A stretch of 64,000 bases of DNA. Origin: Darksidea phi (Eukaryota; Ascomycota; Dothideomycetes; Pleosporales; Lentitheciaceae). Under the pieces are notes generated by a model, which ran no database searches, was not told the DNA's origin, and saw nothing but the letters and a program-made list of their open reading frames with translations. Position 1 is the stretch's first letter, and every line of letters begins with the position of its first letter. Below, one piece after another: positions 14,761 through 28,290 of the stretch. The stretch spans positions 1-64,000 of the forward strand of contig JASJFT010000085.1 of NCBI GenBank assembly GCA_030770425.1. Reading direction: 5' to 3'. A program made the position numbers and the translations under genes.

Positions 14761-15801
14761 TATAGCGATAATAACGCTATTATCCTCTTCGAGTATAGAA
14801 AGTAACTTATTAGCGGCGCGCGGCTATAGCGAATTATAATAGCTAATAAAGTAAAAGCTATTATTATTAGTAGTAACTAACGGCGTACCTTACTCGTATA
14901 CGTTACTACTATCGGCTAAGCGAGTAAGCGAACTAGCTAATACTTTAGTTATTATTAAAAATAATACTATAAATAGTAAGGACTATATCGTAGTCGACTA
15001 TATTTCTATTATCTAGGGTAGGTAGCTTAACGAGCGTATTATAGTCTAGGTAGTAGGGATAGCGTACTACGAGTATAGAAACGCGGCCTCGGTAGTAAAG
15101 TAGCGGGAGTATATTCTTAATTTTAGACTAATCTAATCTAGTCTTATTATACGTAGACCTAGGTAAAACTAATAGATTCGGTAGTAAGAGTACGGAAATT
15201 ATACTCTCTACTAAGACTATTACTTAGCTTATTACTAGGAACTATAGACTACTATCTAGATATAGCTTAAGTACTACCCGGCGTATTACTTATTATAATT
15301 ATTACTATACTATCGAACGTAGAGGGAATAACTAGGATCTAGTTATATTTATTAATAATCTACGTAGATAGTAGTTAGAGTAGGTAAAGTTTAGACGATA
15401 AGAGACGGATTATTAAAGAAGGTAGCTAAGTAGAATATAGTAGTCTTAGCTAAAATAAAGTTATATATAACTAGAAAAGTATAACTAAATATTAAGTTCT
15501 CTAAATAGGCCTCTTTATTTATACTCGAGGGCTATATAGGTTTAATTTTAGACCTTCTAATATATACTTAGGCTTAAATTAGGGGTCTCTTAGAGTAACT
15601 TACCCTTAGCTTAGATTAAAGTAGCGACTACTTAGACGAGCGACTATAATCGGAACTAGTTATACGAGAGAAGTTTATCTATCTCTAGAGGTAAATAATC
15701 TAGTTCTAATAAAGTAATAAGGTTCGTTTATACTAGTTAGAGTCTTAGTACTTATAAAGGTAATAGATAATATTCTAGTCTTCTACCTTAGTAGACTACG
15801 A

Positions 15802-16660
15802 GTAAGGTATTAGTCTTAGTATTAGTTCTTTACTAACTTTAGTAAGGAACGGTACTTATTCTAATAATAGTAGATAATTATCTACCGCCGAACCTTTAAT
15901 AACTATTAAGTAGACTTTAAGTAAGATATTAGTCTTAGTATTAATCCTTTACTAACTTTAGTAGGGAGGATTAATAACTAAGAAGAAAATAGTATAGCTC
16001 CTTTAATTTAGGTATTTATAGGGTATTTTAATCTAAATAACTAATAATCTACTTCTACTATAACCTCTATAAAAGCTACGCGTACTTCGAGTAAGATATT
16101 AATCTTAGTATTAATCCTTTACTAACTTTAATAGGGAACGCTACTTATTCTAATAATAGTAGATAATTATCTACTACTCGACCTTTTATAATAGCTATAT
16201 AGATTATAAGTAAGGTATTAGTCTTAGTATTAATCCTTTACTAACTTTAGTAGGGGACGCTACTTATTCTAATAATAGTAGATAATTATCTTATACGGGG
16301 TCTTTAATAATAGTTAGATATACTTTAGATAAGATATTAGTCTTAGTATTAGTTCTTTACTAACTTTAATAGAATAGATCAAAGGCGAAGAATAGGATAG
16401 TACCTCTTTAGATTTTATTTTAGAGTCTAATCTTCTCGATATATCTAAGAGTAATTATATATTTAATAATACCTTCGAGATTATTAGGGCGAATATAATA
16501 TAATAACCTACTATCTCTATAAGTAAGATATTAGCCTTAGTATTAGTTCTTTATTAACTTTAATAAGGGTAAGTAGTAAGTAGCTATATAAAATACTAGC
16601 TATCTTTATAAGTAAGGTATTAGTCTTAGTATTAGTCCTTTATTAACTTTAATAGAGGTA
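15802..16660. repeat. Seven copies of a ~48-bp motif, partly 119-bp periodic
   Basis: The motif gtaaggtattagtcttagta followed by ttagt(c/t)ctttactaacttta recurs at about 15,802, 15,921, 16,091, 16,210, 16,329, 16,523 and 16,612. Spacings are 119, 170, 119, 119, 194 and 89 bases, so a 119-bp tandem unit is visible three times and was later disrupted or expanded. Between some copies a second shared block (ctaataatagtagataatta) follows. Copies differ mainly by transitions. Confidence 0.75.
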
Positions 16661-17388
16661 AGTAGTAAGTAGCCGTATAAAAGGTTTACTACTACTAATA
16701 AGTCTACTACTATAAAGTAGCTATATAATAAACTACTTAAGAAGCCGTATAAGGGTATTAAGAAAGCTAATAAAGTCCCTACTAGTAATAAGTAGTCTAA
16801 CGAAGATACTTAGCTTAAGTATAAAAAGTATAACTATACTTTTAATCGTATTAGAGCTCCTATTTTTCGTAATATTAGTAATAAGTCCTATTAGGGTCGA
16901 CCGCGTAGTAGTAAGTATTAGTTACTTTTACTTCTTATCTATTAATACTAATTAAATATATAGCGAGGGCTCTTTAAGAGATTTAGTACTTTTAAAAGAC
17001 TACTAGATTTATTATTCTTTATATAGTACTTAGTTACCTTATATACGAGATTACTAGAAATATAAAAGGTAGTAATAACCTATAGTTTTAGACTAGGGCT
17101 TTCGACGTTCTTTATACTACTACTAAAGCCTATCTTATTATTATTTTAGAAGGTATAGTTATAATATAATATTAGTCTTAGTATTAGACTAACTTTTCTA
17201 TAATTATAAATCTTATAGCTATTTATACTAAGTATATAACTATTATATAGAAGGATATTTATTCTACTTTTTAAGTCGTATCTACTCTTAAATAGTAGTT
17301 TAAGCTAGTTAATATATACTAGAAGGAAGTAATAAATAAGTAGGTTTAGGTATTTAAGACTATAAGATACGGACTAGTTTAGCTATTA

Positions 17389-17540
17389 GTCTATATAGGT
17401 TATATTTTATTCCTTAGGTATTAGTCTAGGTATTAGCTAACTAGGGCTATAGACTATAGAATAAGTCTATATAGGTTATATTTAGTTCCTTAGATATTAG
17501 TCTAGGTATTAGCTAACTAGAGCTATAGACTATAGAATAG
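17389..17540. repeat. 76-bp tandem duplication
   Basis: Two adjacent copies start at 17,389 and 17,465 (gtctatataggttatattt...). Both carry ttagtctaggtattagctaa and end with agactatagaata. The few differences are transitions plus a small indel. It lies inside the RIP-mutated island, upstream of the Ty3/gypsy element. Confidence 0.8.
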
Positions 17541-19230
17541 ACGTTTAGCGCTATATAATAGACGATAGCTAGTAATCTAAAGCTTTTATTATAAAATACT
17601 TACCTTATAGCTTATATATTTATTATTAAACTTTAAATATTAGACTTATATCTAAATTAATTTCCTTTAATTTATAATTAACTTACTCTATATTCTAATT
17701 CTCGTTTACGAAAGATTAGGTAATTTTATAATACTAGTACTTATTAACTACTTTTTAAAGCTAGTTTAGTATCTATTTATAATAAAGAATATTACTATAA
17801 GTATATTAGTCGACCTATTATTTATAAAAGTATTTATAAAGATTAGATTTCTATTATTACTAATCTTAAATTAGAACTTTATCTTTACTAGTAAATTCTA
17901 GTTAGACGTATACTTTTATTTTAATATTAAATAATAAATAAGTATAGTCTTTTATCTATAAATAGATAGCTAAACTAAATACTAGAATTAAAAGTTTAAA
18001 GTATATTTATAAATATACCTAAACTATTAATAAAATAATTAGTATTAGCTACTTCTAATAGTAAAATATACGTATAATTCTAAGATTTATTTAAGTTATA
18101 GTATATATTCTATTAAGATTATAATAGATATTAAACCTAAGAATTTTAATAATATAAAAGATAAGTATTAGCTCTATTAACTATCTAGTAACTAGAGTAT
18201 AGACGAAAAGACTCTAAGTATATATTAAAGAGTTATTAACTTTCTAACTAACTAGATATAATAATTTTTTAATACTTAAGAAGTATTAATCTATACTTAA
18301 GAAAGCTAGTAATACTAGTATAACTTAAAGAGAATAAGTAAGTATTTTACTATTAGTAAAAAGATAATTCTAAAGGCTATTAATATTAAGACTAAGTATT
18401 TTTTAAAGAAGTTAGATATAAAGTACTTAGAATCTTTTACTATTTAAACTAAGTATAAGAAGCTAAACTATTAGCTTAAGCTACTTTTATTAATATTCTA
18501 GTTATATCTTATCTTTTATATATCTTTCTTAAAGAAATAGATAAAGTTAAGAAAAAATCTAAACTTTAGATCTAGGTTTATATAATATCTAGAACTTAAT
18601 AATAATAATTAATATAAAGTTAAAACTATCCTTATATATAAGATAGTATATAATAAAAAACTCTTTTTTATAAAGTAGCTAGATTAGTTATATAAAAATA
18701 ATATATAGAAGTCTAAAATCTCTCTTAATAATTATAATAAGGTTCTTATAGAATATTAAATAAATCTAAATAATTAAATATTAAATTATTTAAAGTAAAA
18801 AGTTATTAGAGAAGTATTATAAACTTTATAAGGGGATAATAATATATATAAGAAGTTCTAAAGAAGTAAATTATATAAGTAATATTAATATAAAAAAAGA
18901 ACTAAAAGATCTAGTTAAAAGATATTCTTAAGACCTCGCTTAAGGAATACTATATAAGTAGAGTAATTAGTTAAAGAAAAAATACTATTTACTTTAATAA
19001 TAAGTTATAGCTTAAAGAATTTAGTAAGATTAATCTTTATATATTATAATAATAGATAAATTATAAATTTAAAAGAATACGTACTTAAAAAGTAATTAAT
19101 AAGATTAAACTTTTAATTTAAGTATTTATTCTATTTATATACCCTAAATTAAAAATCTTAGTTAAGTATTATATAATTTATAAATAACCTAAGTAAGCTA
19201 TATATATTAAACGAAAAGTTCTTAAAGAAG

Positions 19231-19665
19231 TATTATAACTCTAGGATTAGAAGGATACGAGGTAAGCTCTAACGTAGCTAGGATAGCCGAGCTATACTTA
19301 GTTAGTAATCCGATATTATATAACTTAGAAGTTATAGAAGTTACTAAGATAATTACTTCTATAATTACTATAGAAGTTATAGAAGTTGTAGAAGTTACTA
19401 CTTCTACTACTACTACTACTACCTTAAGAAATAAGAACGGGTATAAGAGAGCGGAGGATCTCTTAGACTTTCTATTTTAATTCCTTATAGTTAATTCTCT
19501 TTAGTTTATCTAACGCTTATAGATAAGATTAGATCTTTCCTTAAGTAGTTATTCTAATAATAGAATTCGTTAACTTAACCTTAACCTATTAAAACCTAAC
19601 GGTATAATAAACGTACTATTAGTCCTAATCTAGATCCTATATTAAAGTACGTATAATATATAATA
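19231..19665 (+). repeat. 5' LTR of the Ty3/gypsy element
   Basis: The 435-bp LTR is collinear with 26,237-26,671, with no indel needed. Where I compared the two closely they differ only by transitions, so divergence reflects RIP rather than age. It holds a microsatellite-like stretch (tatagaagtt repeats, then cttctactactactact). A primer binding site directly after it is not recognisable. Confidence 0.92.
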
Positions 19666-20119
19666 TATTAACTACCTTAAACTTAGGTTACGTCGAATAT
19701 AGTAACTTTATCTAGCTTATATAATACTTCTAGAGAAAGTATAATAAGAGCTCTAATAGTAGATTTAGCTACTCTTATTTAATAATAGGTAGCTTAGATA
19801 GTAGAGATATAATAAGCTATAGTATCGCTATAAGGAGCGCTATAATAGGTAAGAGTAGGACTTAGTAATAAGGCGAAAGTTAAGATATCTAAAAGATATA
19901 ATAGTAATAAGAAAGGTCTAAAGCCGTTTCTTATATAGATAGACCTATACTATTAGTTTAACTCTACTATATTTACTAGCGATTAAAATAGAATCCTTAT
20001 AGTAGGTATATATATAATAGAGAAGGTAGTAGTATAAATATAACTCCTAGTCGACGATTATATAGCTAATAAAGAAACTCTAAGTAAATAACGTAATAAA
20101 ATAAAAGTAGTATTTATAG

Positions 20120-20700
20120 ATTAGAACTCCTTTAAGGAATAAATACGTATAATCTTTAAGAATATTAATAAAGTTTAATAAGTAGAGCGTAAGATCTAGA
20201 GACTAAAATAGATAAAATTAGTAGAAGTCTATACTATTAAATTTAAATAACTATAGTATAAGATTAATTAGGACGATACTTCTCTTATAATTACGTACTA
20301 TAACGGACTTAAGAAAGTAATTAAAGACGAGCTATTTAGACTTAAAAAACTAGACGACCTAGTAGAATTAATTAAGATAATAATCTATATTAATAATTAA
20401 TTATATAAACGAGCGCTTAAGAAGTAAAATACTATAGGACTAGTTAAAGTTTATAAAAAGGAGTAGTTAGCTCCTAAGCGTAGTTTTTATAGGGGTTATA
20501 ATAAAATAGACGTCGATATAGTCTAAGAAAAAAAGTATCTAAAGAATAAGAAATATAAGTAAGATAAGAAGCTATAAAAAGTTCTAATAGATAAGATAAA
20601 ATAATAACGAGATAAAAAAGTATATCTACGCTATAGTATATAGGGATACTTCGCTAAAGAATATAATAATAAGAAAAAGAATATAAGTAGCTAGGAGGGC
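20120..20700 (+). pseudogene. gag relic with zinc knuckle
   Basis: A forward frame around 20,220-20,420 resembles the retrotransposon Gag domain: Trp-Asp-Asp followed by an YYNGL-like turn, IKDEL and a terminal N-N-x-L-Y-K-R. A knuckle follows at 20,623-20,664 with exact CX2CX4HX4C spacing, but every Cys and the His is now Tyr (TAT/TAC), as C-to-T change of TGT/TGC on the opposite strand and of CAC would give. Internal TAA/TAG stops are numerous. The limits are approximate. Confidence 0.75.
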
Positions 20701-22689
20701 GCTAAGTATATTAATATAATTAAGGGTATCTACTAGAAGACGGACGACTAAGGATTATTTCTAAAAGAATAGTTTAATATAATAGAAAGTATAGACGAGG
20801 AAATTCCTTACTAATAAGAAGACCTAGAGCTTAAGATTAGAGTATTAAAACTTAACGAGCTAGAGGAGGTTAATATAGAAATAATTTTCTAATAATTAGT
20901 ATATAATAAATACTAGAAGTATAGTAATAGTTAATATATTACTAAGTATTATACTAAGGCGAAAGAGCTAATTTACGTTACTAGTAACTAAGAATAAATA
21001 ATAATAGAATAAGTTCTAAAGCTCTAAGGACCGGAGGGCTATAAGACGATATAGAATTATAAGAATTAAGATTATAATACCTTACTATAGACTTATTATA
21101 TAGGATAGTACGGGTACTATATATAATAAAAGAAGAATACTATAATTTTTCTAGGGGATTATCTATATATATATCTTCTCGATAAAGAATACCTAATAAC
21201 TAAGTACTATATATACGACTATAAGAATTAGGTTATAGTATATAAAGAGTAAGAATAGTTAAAATAGAATAATTACTATAATAATAAATATAAGAAATAT
21301 TTCCCGATAAAATATACTATAGGATAATAGCTATAAGGACTAACTAAAGTAGATACTAAGAGATATAAATAGAATAGTAACTATAAGACTATATATTAGA
21401 AACCTAACTATAAAGTAATATATTAGATATACTATAATAGGTTATATATCCTATACCTAGTATAAAGAGAACTTACGACTAAAAGGGAAGAAAATATCTT
21501 CTACCTAAATCTCTAAAGACGAGAGTACCTCGTTAAATAATATAATAGGTATAGCTATTAGCTATAGAACTAGAATAATCTAAATAATCTAGAAGTTAGA
21601 AGGCGGCTACGAGCCCTAGGTATATAATAAGGGTATTACAACGCCTAGAATAATAGAGAAAAGGTAAAAATTAGTTATAAGGACGTACTATTATTAAGAA
21701 GAAGTTAGGAAGAAGGGCTATAAGAGGTACTAAACTAGAAACTACCTATTAAAGCTAGAAAGACGATAGATCTAGATTAGGAACGAGCGAACGGCTTATT
21801 CTCCTAGTAGGAGGAAGAATCTAAACCTAATAAATATTATCCCGCGTTTCGATATAGGTCTAGAAAATACTAGGATAAGATTTAAGAACTAGATAATAAT
21901 CTTAAAGATTAAATTATCTATAATAATAAGCTAAAAAACTAGATTATTATTAACTACGTAAGAGTCGCGCTAATAAAAGTATCTAAAAGATAACTTTATA
22001 AATTATATAAGAAAGTATCTAATAACTAGCTAGATTAGAAGTAGACGTACGGATTTATAAATAGAAAGTCTAAGCTATTATAAATAGTAGAGTAGAATTT
22101 ATACTTCTATTATTACGAATAGTAGAGGAATATAAAATTCCCTACTAAACTAAGACGAAATCTATATAAGTAGAACTTAGAGATAGATTACCTATAGAAT
22201 ATAAAGGAGGTATAATTTATCTTAAAATATAAGAAGTAACCCTAGAGATAAAGAATATTAGAGACTATTATAGGTTTAATATTATAGAAATTAGAGATAT
22301 TAATATAATTATCGATTATAATTAGTTAGTAAAATATAATCTATAGATAGATTAGAAGCTATATAAAGTACTAGACTATAAGTAGATAGCTCGAGTTATA
22401 AAAATTAGGAAACTAGGTAGATCTAACTACGAGATCTAGTATATACCCTAGAAAGGAAGGATAGACTTAATCTTACCTTATAAGATCGCGAGAATCTATA
22501 AGAAGAACTTATAAAGAATTAGTATTATTATAGTATAAAGAGTCGCGACTACGTAGGAAGAACTACGACTAATAATACCTTAAAACTATAAGGAGTTCTA
22601 AGAGTTATTTAAAGAATATCTAGATATAGATTTACTAAAGTACTAGAAATAGAATTATAAGATATATCTAGAGGAGGGTATAAAGCTTA

Positions 22690-25480
22690 AGCCTAGACCT
22701 ATATACTTATTAATAATAGATTAATAAGAAAAATTAAAAGAGTACCTTATAAAGAACTTAGAGAGAGAATATATTAAAGAAAGTTAGAGCTCTATAGTAT
22801 TACTAATTCTATTTATTCTAAAGAAGAACGAAAAATTATAACTTTATATAGACTATAGACGTTTAAATAATATTATAAAGAAAAATAAATACCTATTACT
22901 ACTAATTAAAGAACTTATAAACCGGCTCTAAGAAGTTAAGTAAATTATAAAATTCGATATCTAAGAAGAATTTTACTAAATTTAAATAGTAAAAGGGTAT
23001 AAAAAGTATATAACGTTTAAGACCTAATATAAACTCTATAAGTATAGAGTTATACTATTTAGACTAATAAATATACTAGTAATATTTTAGTTAGTTATTA
23101 ATAGAACGTTAAACGAATACTTAAATATATTCTATATAGTATATCTAGACGATGTCCTTATATATAGTAAAGGAATACTAGAGAAATATAAAGAATATAT
23201 AAAGAAAGTACTATAAAAGCTATAGTAAAATAAGTTACTACTTTATCTAGATAAATATAAATTCTATAGGACGGAAACTAAATATCTAGATTTTATTATT
23301 TTATAAGAAGGAGTATCTATAAACCCTAAAAAAGTATAGACTATAAGAAAATAGTTAATCTTAATATTAGTTAAGAACGTATAATCCTTTCTAAGATTCG
23401 CTAACTTCTATTAAAAGTTTATTAGAAACTATTTAAAGACTATAGCTCTACTTACGGAGGTAATTAAGAAAGAAAAAGGATTTTAATAAAACTAGAAATA
23501 ATAGGAAGTTTTTAATAAGCTTAAGAATCTATTTATATTAATATTTATATTATAAATATATAACCTAATAAGACCTCTTAAAGTAGAAACGGATATATTA
23601 GATTACGTACTAGAAGCGATACTTACTTAGTAAGGAGAGAATAAAAAATAGAGACTAGTATTCTACTACTTATATAAGTTTAGTAAAGAGGAAGTAAACT
23701 ATAATATTTATAATAAGGAACTTAGCGCTATTATATTAATATTTAAATAATAGAGACTATAGCTTATAGAAGCTAAGTATAAGATCGAGGTTATTATAAA
23801 CTACTAGAACCTTATAAGTTTTATAACTATAAAAAAACTTAATTAATAATAATTCTAATAGTTAAAATTACTAGTAGATTACGACTTTAAGATAAATTAC
23901 TAGTTAGAAATATTAAATAGAGCGGTAGATACTTTTAGTAGAAGATTAGACCTTTAAGGTACTAACGAACCTATTATATATAAACTAGTTCTACGAAAGG
24001 AACCTAATAGAACTCTTATATATAACTATATAAGACTAGTTAAAATTATAGTAGTAGTAGATATTAAGAAAAAATAGAGAAATAAGGCCTAAGAAACTAT
24101 TAAAGATACTAACGAGATACTAGAGGGAGATAATATATACTTTAATAAGAAAGAATACTCTATTTTAATAAATAATTTAAAGATAAGATCTTATATATTA
24201 CTAAGTCTTAAAAGAGACCTTATATAGGAAATCTATAAGAGTAAAATACTAGAATACCTAGGAATCGACGAAACGATTAGATATATAGATAGAGAATACC
24301 TACTTACTAATATAAGAGAGAAAGTTTAGAAAGTAATAGGCGACTATTTAGAATATTCTAAAAATAAATCTAAGAGATATAAGTCCTATAGATTACTTTA
24401 ACTATTAGTACTACCTATACGACTATAGACTTATATTATAATAGACTTTATAGTAAAGTTACTACTATTATTAGAACTAAAATTAGAGAAATTATATAAT
24501 ATAATTATAGTAATTATAAATTAATTAACTAAGGTAGTATACTTTATCCCGATAAACGAAGTAATTATAGTAGAAAATATAGCTTATAAGGTTAAAAGGA
24601 TACTTATTACTAATTACGAATTACTAGAATAGATTCTTATAAATAGAGATAAACTATTTACTTCGAAGTTTTAAAGTATACTACTCGTAAAATTAGAAAT
24701 TAAAAGAAAGCTATCGACTAGCTTTTATTTATAAATAGATAGTTAGACGGAACGTATAAACTAGACTCTAGAGGAGTACCTAAGATTCTATATTAATAAG
24801 TTATAGGATAACTAGATTAAGTTACTTCTAATAGTATAATTAGTATATAATAGTAAGAAGTCTATAATAACTAAATACTTATTATACTATATAAACTATA
24901 GATATAAGCTAATAACTTATAAAGATCTAAAGAATATCGAGAGTATATCTACTAGAATAGGAGAAAAGATCTATTTAATATAAGAATTATATAAAGAACT
25001 TAACGTATAGATAATATATAGGAACCTTATAATAGCTAAAATAATAAATAAAAGAAGGCTTAAGGGACCGACCCTTAAGAGGGAGGATAAAGTTTTCCTT
25101 TTATAACGAAATTTAAAAACTAAATAACTATACGATAAATTAGATAATTTATAAATTAAACTATTTAAAATTAAAAAAAAGATAGGACTAGTTAACTATA
25201 GACTAAGACTAGCTAAAGGTATAAGAATATACCTAGTATTCTACGTATTATTACTAAAACTAGTACTAGAAGACGCCGAAGTAGCTACTAATATTAAACT
25301 CGAAGATAAGAAGTACGAGATTAAGAAAATCTAGGAACTATAGAAGTTTAGTTATTAGTAAAAATATTTAGTTAAGTAGGTAGAATAATCTACTAGCTAG
25401 AATATATAGGAACTAATTAAGAACCTATAGGGCTACTAAAAGTTAGTTAAACGGTATTACTAGAAGTACCTAGAGATAGA
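22690..25480 (+). pseudogene. pol relic: reverse transcriptase, RNase H, integrase, chromodomain-like tail
   Basis: Reverse transcriptase spans about 22,690-23,330; its catalytic YLDD motif at 23,142-23,153 is still readable, preceded by the decayed LFRLxNxxxxF block of Ty3/gypsy enzymes. RNase H follows at about 23,580-23,850 (VETD at its start, then YNIYNKEL). Integrase lies at about 24,300-24,950, with a DFI core start, a TKVVYFIP block and a DRDxxFTSKF-like block. At about 25,330-25,470 the pattern YLVKW...L(I)KNL resembles a chromodomain, which in chromoviruses directs insertion into heterochromatin. All domains are interrupted by RIP-type stops. The protease upstream was not identified with confidence. 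Confidence 0.85.
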
Positions 25481-26220
25481 GGCTTTTAACTATTTAGAAA
25501 GAAGAAGTTAGTAGACTTATATAGTAAGGGTTACTATAGTAACTCGAGTAAGTTAGAAAAAGTAGAATATTTAGCTTCCTCTAACTAGTCTAGCTCTTCG
25601 AGGAACGTAAGCTTACGATAATATATTTTAGTATTATAACGATCTAGGTCTTAAAACTACTTTAAGAGACGAGCCTTATAAGTATAAAGCTTAGCTATTT
25701 AAATAAAGGTCTTATTATAAGTAGTATACGTAGCGTTTAGCTTAGTTTAAAGGTTAAATTTCTATTTATCTACCTTTACCTAATCTCTCTTAATTACTAC
25801 TAAGTTATACTTTAACCCGCGATAGATATACTTTATATAAAAACTAGACTAAAGGTTAATATAATAAGTTCGAGAAGGCCGTATAGTATAATAATAGGAA
25901 TAGAGTATTAGTATAGAACGAGAATAAGTAAATAGACGATTTATAAGACGACGATAACGTTTAGAATAAGTTATCGTAGAAGCCTTAAGTATTATTAGGA
26001 CTTAGAAAGTTAATTAAAGATAGAGAGTAGTTAATCCTATATAGACGGTAGATCGATTACTCTTATATATTACTAAAAAGACGGAATAATTATAGCCCTA
26101 GATAGGTCGTATAGTATATATACGTAGGGTATAGTATAGTTTAAAAAAAAGAACCTACTAAGCGAGGGTACTACTAGCTAGGGTATAGCGGGTATAATAA
26201 AATCTTTAAGAATAAAGCTT

Positions 26221-26236
26221 AGGAGAAGGGAGTAAA
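26221..26236 (+). other. Polypurine tract
   Basis: aggagaagggagtaaa lies immediately before the 3' LTR and is purine-only except one t. This is where plus-strand DNA synthesis of an LTR element starts. It contains no CpA or TpG target, which explains why it escaped RIP. Confidence 0.75.
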
Positions 26237-26671
26237 TATTATAACCTTAAGATTAGAAGAATATAGGGTAAGCTCTAACGTAGCTAGAATAGTCGAGTTA
26301 TACTTAGTTAGTAATCTAATATTACGTAACTTAGAAGTTATAGAAGTTATTAAGATAACTACTTCTATAACTACTATAGAAGTTATAGAAGCTATAGAAG
26401 TTACTACTTCTACTACTACTACTATTACCTTAAGAAATAAGAACGGGTATAAGAGGGCGGAGGATCTCTTAAACTTTCTATTTTAATTCCTTATAGTTAA
26501 TTCTCTTTAGTTTATCTAATACTTACGGATAAGATTAGATCTTTCCTTAAGTAGTTATTTTAATAATAGAATTTATTAACTTAACCTTAATCTATTAAAA
26601 CCTAATAGTACGATAAACGTACTATTAGCCCTAACCTAGATCCTATATTAAAGTACGTATAACGTATAATA
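26237..26671 (+). repeat. 3' LTR of the Ty3/gypsy element
   Basis: Same 435-bp length and order as the 5' LTR at 19,231-19,665. It starts tattataacc directly after the polypurine tract and ends ...cgtataata, followed by the target duplication agaag. Its last 75 bases match bases 1-74 of the window apart from C/T and G/A changes and a few other differences. Confidence 0.92.
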
Positions 26672-26676
26672 AGAAG

Positions 26677-28290
26677 CTTTATAGTACCCTCTTTTAAGAG
26701 GTAATAGATATTATATCTTTACTAATAATATTTCTATTAGAAATATTAGAGCTATAATAGTATTAATAATACTTATAATTAGTAGTCTTAAGAGACGTAC
26801 TAATTAAGAAGTTATACTTAATAAAGTAAGTTTTATAGATAGTAGAGACTATAAAGTTAATAGGTACTAAATAGCTAATATTACCTAGTCTATATTAGAG
26901 GAATTAGTATAAAAAGCTATTAGAAAAATAGTAGAATATATCTAATAATACTAGAAGTTAAGTTTATATATTATAACTATAGCCTAGTATAATTCTATCT
27001 TATTATTAGTATTCTTAATTAGATATTTCTACTTAGTCTTATACTAGTTCTAACTAGTATTAATATTAAAAGTATAGAATTATATATCCTATTAAATCTT
27101 CTTAAGTATATTAAAATTTATATCCTTATTATTATAAGTAGCTTAGACGTTATAATACTAGATACGTTTAATAATAAAGATAAAAAGATTAAAGTAGTAG
27201 TAGAAAGTAGACTTAATCTATATAAATTATTAGTAAAACTATATTAGTAGGAAGAAGAAAAGACTAATATATACTACTAAGTAGATCTAATAGTAAGCTT
27301 TATACCTACTATAGATAGTATAGATATTAATCTTCTAGTACTAATTACTTAAAATAATCTAATAGAGCTTAGCTATATTAAACTCCTATATAAATTAGAA
27401 AAGGTAGTTTATATACTAATAATATATAAGAGAGGGCTAAGGTTCTAAATAAATAGAAAAAGTATAGATATACTTAAAAAGGGTAGTATTACTATACTAG
27501 CTAATAAAGGTAATTATAATAAGGGGTAGAATCTTAAGAGTATTAAGAAATAAAATAAAGAAATTTAGAAGTAGATATACTTTCTTATACTTATACTAAA
27601 AAAGACTATTTTATATTTAAGCTAATAATATTCTAAATACTTACTAATAAAAGTCTAAAATATAAAAATAAAGATATTTAAAGAGATATAATATATAATA
27701 ATTTATTACCTTTTAGATAAATATTTATAAAGATATAAATAGAATTTCTCTTACTAAAAAAGTTATAAATAAATAAGTAATTTAATATAATTATAAGTTA
27801 TAATAGGTAATAACTAGTAATTACTAAGTATTATTAGGTTATACTATTATAATAGATATTAAAACTAAATTAAATAGAATCTAGACTAGTTCTAAAGTCT
27901 TTATAAAGATATTATAAGTAAATAAAATAACTATAAAGATTATATTTAGTAAATAGCTCTTATATAAAGATAGTAAGTATTTACTAAATAGAAGTTACTA
28001 AAAATTATCTATAAGAGAAGTAATAATACTATTACTACTAGTATAAGAATTTATAAGAATATATATAAACTATAAACTATAATAGTAATAGATAAAAGTT
28101 ATAAATATATACTAATAAGAGACTAATACTTAAGTTATATATACTTTCTAATTAAATTAACTATATATTATAAAGTTAAGGTTAAAGGCTATAAGGCTAG
28201 AAAGACTACGGAAACCTTCTATTAAGATAGTAGGGTATAATATAGATATTAAATATCTAAAAGATCTTCTCTATAAAATTTTTTTTTTTT
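26677..28290. other. RIP-mutated DNA flanking the retrotransposon, unidentified
   Basis: Together with the DNA just left of 19,226 this is the target into which the Ty3/gypsy element inserted. It is CpA/TpG-poor throughout, so the target was itself repeated DNA or was mutated with the insert. I recognise no protein motif. It ends in a T-run near 28,280-28,294. Confidence 0.5.

Larger units (their letters stand above)
19226..26676 (+). mobile_element. Full-length RIP-inactivated Ty3/gypsy LTR retrotransposon with target duplication
   Basis: The element is 19,231-26,671 (7,441 bp), flanked by a perfect 5-bp target duplication agaag at 19,226-19,230 and 26,672-26,676. Both LTRs are 435 bp, start tattataac (ancestral TG...) and end in ataata (ancestral ...CA). 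Inside, in plus-strand order, are relics of gag with a CCHC knuckle, reverse transcriptase, RNase H, integrase and a chromodomain-like tail, then a polypurine tract. The order RT-RNase H-integrase assigns it to Ty3/gypsy; the chromodomain-like tail suggests a chromovirus. All coding frames are riddled with TAA/TAG and typical RIP substitutions (Cys and His to Tyr), so it cannot make protein. Confidence 0.92.

Noticed and set aside
19231..19665. CRISPR-like array suggested by short tatagaagtt repeats
   Set aside because: The repeats are a degenerate microsatellite within an LTR of a eukaryotic retrotransposon, without unique spacers.
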